From Saccoglossus kowalevskii (taxonomy: Eukaryota > Hemichordata > Enteropneusta > Harrimaniidae), in the NCBI RefSeq assembly GCF_000003605.2, contig NW_003126389.1:181079-220256 (forward strand): DNA of 39,178 bases. The letters are read 5' to 3'. The notes under the pieces were generated by a model, which did no database searches, was not told the origin of the DNA, and worked only from the letters and a program-made list of their open reading frames with translations. The first letter of the stretch is position 1. Each line of letters begins with the position of its first letter. Positions 33,433 through 39,178 of the stretch are shown here, one piece after another. The position numbers and the translations under genes were made by a program.

Positions 33433-34084
33433 ACACTCACACTCTACCCATAACATAAGACCCCATACCTGAATTTGTCAAACGGTGACTAAACAATCAT
33501 ACAGTTGTACACATACAGTTGTAAGGAATTTTCAGATAATATCCATGAATACTACACAAATATACTTTGAAAAAATTAAAAAAATGACAAATTTAGCAAT
33601 TTATAGTCAGATTCGTCCCCAAACAGGTAGTAATGCATGTCGTCAAGATTGCTTCATATGCATCAATGTCTTTAAATTATACACCTTTGTCGACTACAAT
33701 TTTGTATATAACAGGTATAACAGCTCATTTACATAGCGCACTTCACACTCTTGTGTATAATACTCAATTGTCACTGTGTCACTGACTGTTTGTAACCCCA
33801 AATTGGTATCTTTAATGATGTTTAATTGTTGATCCAACATATGCCAGCTTCCAGTTTAGATGTCACTCCGTGTGCTTTCTTCAGATCACTATATATAAAG
33901 AAATTAAAAATTACATAAGGCAATATATACCAAGGTTCCTATTCCTAGTTTGACTAACCCCCAAAATGCAATTTGAATGCAATATTAATTTCGGCTGCAT
34001 CACAGTAACTACTTCACTGTGAATGAAAAAGCAATTCAAACACATGAGTGAACATAGCGGCGTGATTTTGCGTCTTGTCTTATT

Positions 34085-34097
34085 GGGGGGGGGGGGG
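34085..34097. repeat. Poly-G run
   Basis: About thirteen G in a row; error-prone in sequencing and able to form a quadruplex only as a single tract. Confidence 0.8.
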
Positions 34098-34789
34098 TCC
34101 TAAATGGATATCCAAATTGTGTGTGTGGGACCGTGATCACCATACAACTGGAATTCTAGTTTGGGTTTAATCTCTATATATTTATTCACCCTCGCCGCCT
34201 AAACTTCATATCGAACGGCACTGAATCAGCGCGGAGGGCACAACTCAGGCGACTCAGGTTAGATATTTACGTGCAGAGTATTAGCATAAGTATGTGGTCA
34301 CACGAACTTTTTCTTGTTTTCTCAAACGTAATTAGGCAAATTGTATAGAATACACATATGAACAAAAGCTTCTAAGAAACGTCTTTTAAATGTAAGGCCG
34401 TCGCAGATTGGTTCCTGAGCTGGATTGCGAATTTGATTTGAAAAAAACCCGGAAATTTGTTCCAGGATCTTCGTTTAAGTAAGTGTTCATAGGAACGAAA
34501 ACGACGAATTTGGCTGAAATAGTGATTGGCTAAATGTTGCCAAACGGCTGTGAAAGTTAATATTTTTTCCTGGTTTGTAGGAATTTGAAAAACCCATTTC
34601 TCAAGTTGTCTTCAAAATGCCTTCCCCCATATAGTAAATAGCGATGAATTAATTTTATTATCGTATGTACGCTAGCTGACTGTGACCACGACGTTACGAC
34701 CTTTGTCTGTCTTGCTCAATTTCATGTATAGAGCGGAATCTCGCAATGAACGGAAAATGATCTATCAATTGAGAATGGATGTTTTGTCA

Positions 34790-35590
34790 TGAATTTGTTT
34801 TTGCGTATCTGTTGACCGACTTAATTAACTGATTATTAGCGAATTGCTGTGTTATGTCTGTCATCGTGTAGGCCTATTTGAAGTTTTGGACGGAACTTGG
34901 CTCAGTGGTTTGGAACTAATTACAAGATACCGTCGCTATTCTGACATCCGTAGTTATTAATGTAGTGAACGATTAATCAAAAGATATGACGTATTCAGTA
35001 CTTAGTTTGATTGGCTTTATGATTGAAGTTTACGCCTTAGAGTCTTTTTACTGCTTTGTAATTGGTTAGAGTTTTGAAAATGAATAAAGAAAGTTTGAGT
35101 TGGTCTTGGCGAATGCAGCACGATAGACGCAGTAGAGAGAGGGTGCAGTCCTGGAGAGCCTTTGGGCGAGCCTTGACGCAGTCTAAGAGAGTCTTGGGGA
35201 TTTTTCCCCAGGGCGCTGTGTCTGATAGAGTGCTCGATTGACCGACTAAGACGAGAGCTGAAACGTATTTCGTTGTGTGTGTCTTATTTGACTGTAAAGT
35301 TAAAGTGACTTTCCCGATCCCGTACCTCAAGGGGACGAGATATAGAGACGAGACGAGTTTCCCCCCCTGACAGTGTGGAGTACCCCGAGAAAGAGATTTT
35401 CCCTCTGATAGATTTTTGACAGGAGCGACACCTGTAATGTTGTACCTGTATTCCTCTATTTTGGAAACAACTTTTTGTTAGTATTTTAAAATGATTCAAT
35501 AAATATGATTCCATAACAATTTATTGTGAATGGAATTTTAAAGGAACCCGATCGGTTTTGAAAAAAATAAGTATACTTGGACATTTAGCA
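34790..35590. mobile_element. Copy-B-specific insertion, possibly a solo LTR
   Basis: This stretch is missing from duplication copy A and is GC-richer than its surroundings. It has AATAAA at 35499 after a T-rich stretch and a purine-rich middle. Those are features of LTRs, but I could not define TG...CA ends or a target duplication. Minus-strand open frames over it have no recognised domain. Confidence 0.3.
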
Positions 35591-36506
35591 TTTTGAAGTA
35601 TCTCTGATTTACTAATTTATGCATAACTTTGTAATTCCATGTCTTCAGAAATATTGTTTTTGTTCTATAGGACTATACCGATATCTAGTGGTTTTATAGA
35701 CCATATTTTATTATTTTGGAGTACTGTCATAGTAAAGCACGCCGTTAGCACATGTTGTTATTAGTACCCTCCATTTGAGGTCTTGAGAAATTGTTTCGGT
35801 GAGGCACGGTTTTTTATGTTATTATACTTACCGTGTTTACAGTATAATATATTATTGGATTTTGTTCATGCGGCCTGTATATGTACATGCCTATGTATGG
35901 ATATTTATGTTTGTATTTTGAGAATAATCAAGTACAGTATTTAGTGATTTCTGTGTGTATCTTTACAGTTAATCCTATCGTATTGCATGTAATGCATGGT
36001 TAGGTGATATATGATGTGCATTAAAGACATTATATCCCTCAAGTCAAGCTTCCATGCTGTCATTTAATGTTATTGCATGAAAAGGACCCACAACTTAGTG
36101 TAAAATAATTGTGATGGAAACGCCCAAACTCGTGACGATTTACATATACTGCTACTGGTCGACGTAATTGTCAGGCAATCTGCTCTCTTGATTGCACAGA
36201 TGGCAACGTGCATTTATAGATGTTCCCGAACTGTTAACTGATCTCAAGGAGCAGGTAGGTAACATGATAAATTGATCAAACATACAATTATCAACGCAAT
36301 TGAAAACTTTACACATTTTTCATGGCATTAGCTGGATTAATTAGGCATATTGAGCAGCTAACTCTACACATTAACGTGGCTGCCATTTTCTTTCTTTTTA
36401 CTGTTTTATACAAGGCATAACCACATCATGCCAACTGTTCAAAGTGTGTTTTCACTTTCACGACATATTTTCTATATTCTGTATAGGATCCTACGTCAGT
36501 GTAGTC

Positions 36507-36576
36507 ATGAAGCTGCTGGTAGCTGTGTTCTGCTTCCAGTTACTGATAACAACGTCTGTCGCCAAACCAATCACAG
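36507..36576 (+). CDS. Signal-peptide first coding exon of a second gene
   Basis: ATG at 36507 starts MKLLVAVFCFQLLITTSVA, then KPIT and a donor ACAG|GTTTGT after the first base of the next codon (phase 1). The n-region Lys, the hydrophobic core and the small residues before Lys make a standard secretory signal, probably cut after SVA. A TTCTGTATAG acceptor at 36486 suggests a 5' UTR intron. The phase equals that of all propeller cassettes, so the gene may be another member of that family continuing past the right edge; that is inference, as no propeller exon follows in the remaining sequence. The duplicate at 24138 is broken. Confidence 0.65.
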
Positions 36577-37030
36577 GTTTGTTACTCAGTCATGATGTTT
36601 TAGTAGCATGCTCTGTCTCTAGTCAACTGTTCATATTCGATGAAGTAAACACTTGTCTTTCAATATCACTGCTTATCTTGTCTGTGAGTGATGCATGAAT
36701 GTACTCATTCTTAAAGTATAGATGCAGGTCCGTGGGCATTAGGGTGTAATTTTTTTTGCTTGTTATTATTCAAACAGTCTTCGTTATAGACTGTTTGAGT
36801 TTCGCAGCATTGTGAATAGTGGAACATATTCAAAAGACGATTTTAAAATATAGAAAACAGATACAAACATTCTCTCGTTTGAATGCTTAGCAAGATTTAG
36901 CAAGGCTCTACATGACTATACAAAACGAAACATGGTGAAAAAAAGAAATGAGGGAATCTCCATATTATATGCTATATTTAACTTTTTACAAAACGACAAT
37001 ATGCTTAAATTTCGGACTGTTACAGCCATT

Positions 37031-37736
37031 TTACTTATGAGCATTAGCATAACTTCTTTCAACATGCATGGTTATGCAAATTATTCATTATCTCCACTTG
37101 TGTTTTTCAGTGTGCCGGGGAGGTTCAAATCTAAATAGCTCAAACGATTGTTGTTTATTTCAAGTGAAACTTAACATTACGTTTATCAGTTGTTTATTAA
37201 CAAATCGGCAAACAACAACATTCAACATTCAATGTCTATTGTGAACACGTAACGCATTTTGTATGTTTGTATGTACAGATGCGGGCACATTGATGATGCT
37301 TTTAAAGCTTTGCATAATGCACTATTGAGAATTGTCATATGAGATATGCATGTGGACAACTATACGCATTTGTTCTGTGATGTAAACATAAATTAATAAT
37401 AATTAACAATATGTCAAATAATGTTTCCGTTCAATTTGCTAAAAATGCGTCTGATTAAAAAGAACACATATTGGGTGTGCATTGGGTGTGGTCGCAGTTT
37501 GATCTGAATGGTAAATTACATTACTGAAACCACTTTAACATTTCAATGTCTGTGGCAAATGCATTTGTGTTTAATTCTGTGTCTTATAACCTAATGTCCT
37601 AGCCTACATTTGAAAACTTATAATTTCCATTATCCATTTTTCCTAAATTTAGTTATAATTTTATGTCACTGCATGTATTTAAATATTATGGGCATTTTAA
37701 TATATAGTAATATTCAATACAATACAATACTGATCG
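37031..37736 (+). other. Presumed intron of the second gene
   Basis: No propeller cassette is seen. An acceptor-like TTGTGTTTTTCAG ends at 37110 and is followed by an open phase-1 frame with several Cys, but no good donor follows. The region ends with AATAC repeats just before the Tx1-like element. Confidence 0.4.
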
Positions 37737-39178
37737 AGTGAGCACGTCTTTTCCAGCGCTCCGTGCGTTTTCGCCTGGTTTTGGTGTCTTGCTTCCGTCT
37801 GAGTTGTGATTTTTGCTATAGGCGTTCTGTTTTGTTGTTATTGTCACTACGTGAGTGACTTTCTGGTTTACTATAACTTATTTTGGTGCTTTTTGGAGTG
37901 TTTCTTGCCTCTACCTTGGCAAGGTGGTCGGCGACCAAGATGGCTGCCGCTCACACACGACCACCTTCAATGTCAACAAGTCAGTTAACGAGAAATCATG
38001 CGATAAGGTGTGAAAATATTGATGGAATCCCAGTCGAAACCTATGTGGAGGAAATTGCTAATTTGATCGGGGCAACCAATATTGTGGCGGCCTCTCGCAT
38101 GAATCGATCTGTTATCGTTTTTCTGTCTAATGTCTCATGGGTTGATATGGTCTCTGCCGCTGGCATTGATGTTGGAGATTTACATGTGTCAGTCGAACCT
38201 CTGGTCCGTCCCTCAATTAAAATTGTTTTATCCCATATACCCCCTTTTTTGCCAGACAAATGTATTACTGACGCCTTGGCCAACTATGGGCGTGTTATGA
38301 GCGCGGTGCGAGCAATCCCACTCGGGTGCAAAAATCCAACACTAAAACACGTTAAGTATTTTCGCCGCCAGGTTTATGTTCATTTAAAAGATCTAAATAG
38401 TAATGGTTTATTGCCTATTGCTTTCCAAGGTCAAACATACAACATTTATGTTTCCTCCGATGAACTGACTTGCTTTTCATGTAAGATGAAGGGGCACACA
38501 CAAAAAAAACATGTCCAAACTCACAATCAATATATATGCAAATGACTCACAGTGAAAACAATGGTAATGAAAATAACTCAACAACAGATATGCAACAGGT
38601 AAAAGGTAACTTAAATACCACTGACACATTGACTGACGGAAACGATGACATAACCGATAAAAATATTACAACACCAGCTGATACTGCTATACAAAATAAT
38701 GTGACCTATCTAACAGAAAACATTGAAACTGATATGGCTACTGGCTCAACCAAGGACACGACAAAAAAGCGCACGCGTTCAAAATCGCCAGTGAGCAGAG
38801 AAACACAAAATGGTGACAATATAAATAATGAAAATAAGACTGAACCGATCTTCAAAAAGCGCAACGATGGAAATGAAAATGAAATAGAAACTATTGAAGA
38901 AAATATTTCAATTGATGAAGAGAGGGTACAAACCCCTCCTTCCCCGCCCATTGCATCACCTTCGCCTCCCCACCCTGTTCGCCCTCTAAACCACATGTTT
39001 ATGCCAATGTGACAGTGTGCAACCCTGTGCCACAACCCGATGACACTGTGTTGTCTTCATTTCCACCATCCCCCTCATTTTATTTCACTGCTACATCCCC
39101 GCGCTACTCACCGCTTTCTGCTATCCCGCTTGACTTAACAGCTATATCAAATGAAAATATTAAAGAGTTTTTGGTGTC
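37737..39178 (+). mobile_element. Tx1/L1-like LINE, 5' end with ORF1
   Basis: Base composition changes at about 37737 from AT-rich to a GC-richer 5' region, then ORF1 begins. The protein and its zinc knuckle are as in the ORF1 of Tx1-type L1 elements known from frogs, fish and invertebrates. The element runs past the window edge, so endonuclease and RT are not seen. Confidence 0.75.
37940..39178 (+). pseudogene. Tx1-like ORF1, frameshifted and cut by window edge
   Basis: The chosen start is the ATG at 37940 (AAGATGG context, MAAAHTRPPSM). An N-terminal domain contains RPSIKIVLSHIPPFLPD, LANYGRV, PLGCKNPTLKHVKYFRRQV and then ELTCFSCKMKGHTQK. The CCHC knuckle (C-x2-C-x4-H-x4-C) lacks its last Cys in this frame. 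After the A8 run at about 38502-38509, the frame starting upstream of 38536 supplies T-C-P-N and continues through an acidic, Ser/Thr-rich tail. A second shift at about 38990-39010 is needed to reach the final frame (TAISNENIKEFLV at the edge). Two frame changes suggest an inactive copy or sequencing errors in homopolymers. It acts as an RNA-binding chaperone in the family. Confidence 0.75.

Larger units (their letters stand above)
32540..37030 (+). repeat. Segmental duplication, copy B
   Basis: Direct counterpart of 20915-24565 and about 0.8 kb longer. Its own insertions are at about 32600-33150, at 33665-34330 and at 34780-35597; the last has an AATAAA at 35499 and GC-richer content. It carries the intact signal-peptide exon at 36507-36576. 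Confidence 0.8.

Noticed and set aside
33255-33458. Thr/His-rich frames over the CA/GACA array
   Set aside because: Products of the microsatellite.
37111-37250. Cys-containing phase-1 frame after an acceptor-like TTGTGTTTTTCAG
   Set aside because: No good donor follows in frame and the peptide does not resemble a propeller; too weak to call an exon.
1-39178. CRISPR arrays, bacterial operons, phage genes
   Set aside because: No regularly spaced short repeats and no prokaryotic gene structure; splice signals and LINEs show an animal genome.

Overview
The window looks like a piece of a metazoan nuclear genome, most likely a marine invertebrate. It is AT-rich, genes are split by GT-AG introns, and it holds two kinds of non-LTR retrotransposon, fold-back elements, microsatellites and large duplicated intergenic blocks. 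No prokaryotic-style operon, CRISPR array or rRNA is visible. The LINE types (a LINE with a 2A-like peptide; a Tx1-like L1) fit invertebrates such as hemichordates, amphioxus, echinoderms, molluscs or cnidarians, but the species cannot be fixed from sequence alone.

The main gene runs on the + strand from 3037 to 15305. I reconstruct nine coding exons by eye: six large exons (3037-3684, 4957-5574, 7155-7769, 9601-10197, 12289-13050, 13226-13894), two very small ones (14713-14739, 15009-15083) and a last exon (15196-15305) that encodes a single transmembrane helix, a short basic tail and a stop. Every internal exon is a multiple of three bases and every junction is phase 1, so each exon is an interchangeable cassette. 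Each large exon encodes one beta-propeller-like module with repeats of about 40 residues (pattern like LIGVT..ELVH.....W..PIPGS..VI), most ending in an I-A-I-C-Y strand and a Ser/Gly/Gln-rich linker. The repeat resembles tachylectin-2/tectonin-type lectin propellers. The product would be a cell-surface protein with six tandem propellers, about 1,370 residues without its signal peptide, which must lie upstream or start internally.

Right after this gene lies a dead LINE (about 15690-19590) with a 2A-like motif, a coiled-coil ORF1 region, an APE endonuclease and a reverse transcriptase whose catalytic ADD has become AYD.

From 20.9 to 24.6 kb and again from 32.5 to 37.0 kb the same intergenic block occurs twice in direct orientation. 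The second copy carries a clean signal-peptide exon at 36507-36576 ending in a phase-1 donor, the same phase used by the propeller cassettes. In the first copy the matching exon has lost its 5' part and its GT donor is GG. This suggests a tandem family of secreted or membrane proteins, with one dead first exon and a new gene starting near the right edge.

Between the blocks lie a fold-back DNA element (26202-26832), a strong hairpin (30632-30762), a permuted dispersed repeat (also at the left edge) and a three-copy intergenic repeat. The right edge holds the 5' end of a Tx1/L1-like element whose ORF1 is frameshifted at an A8 run inside its zinc knuckle.
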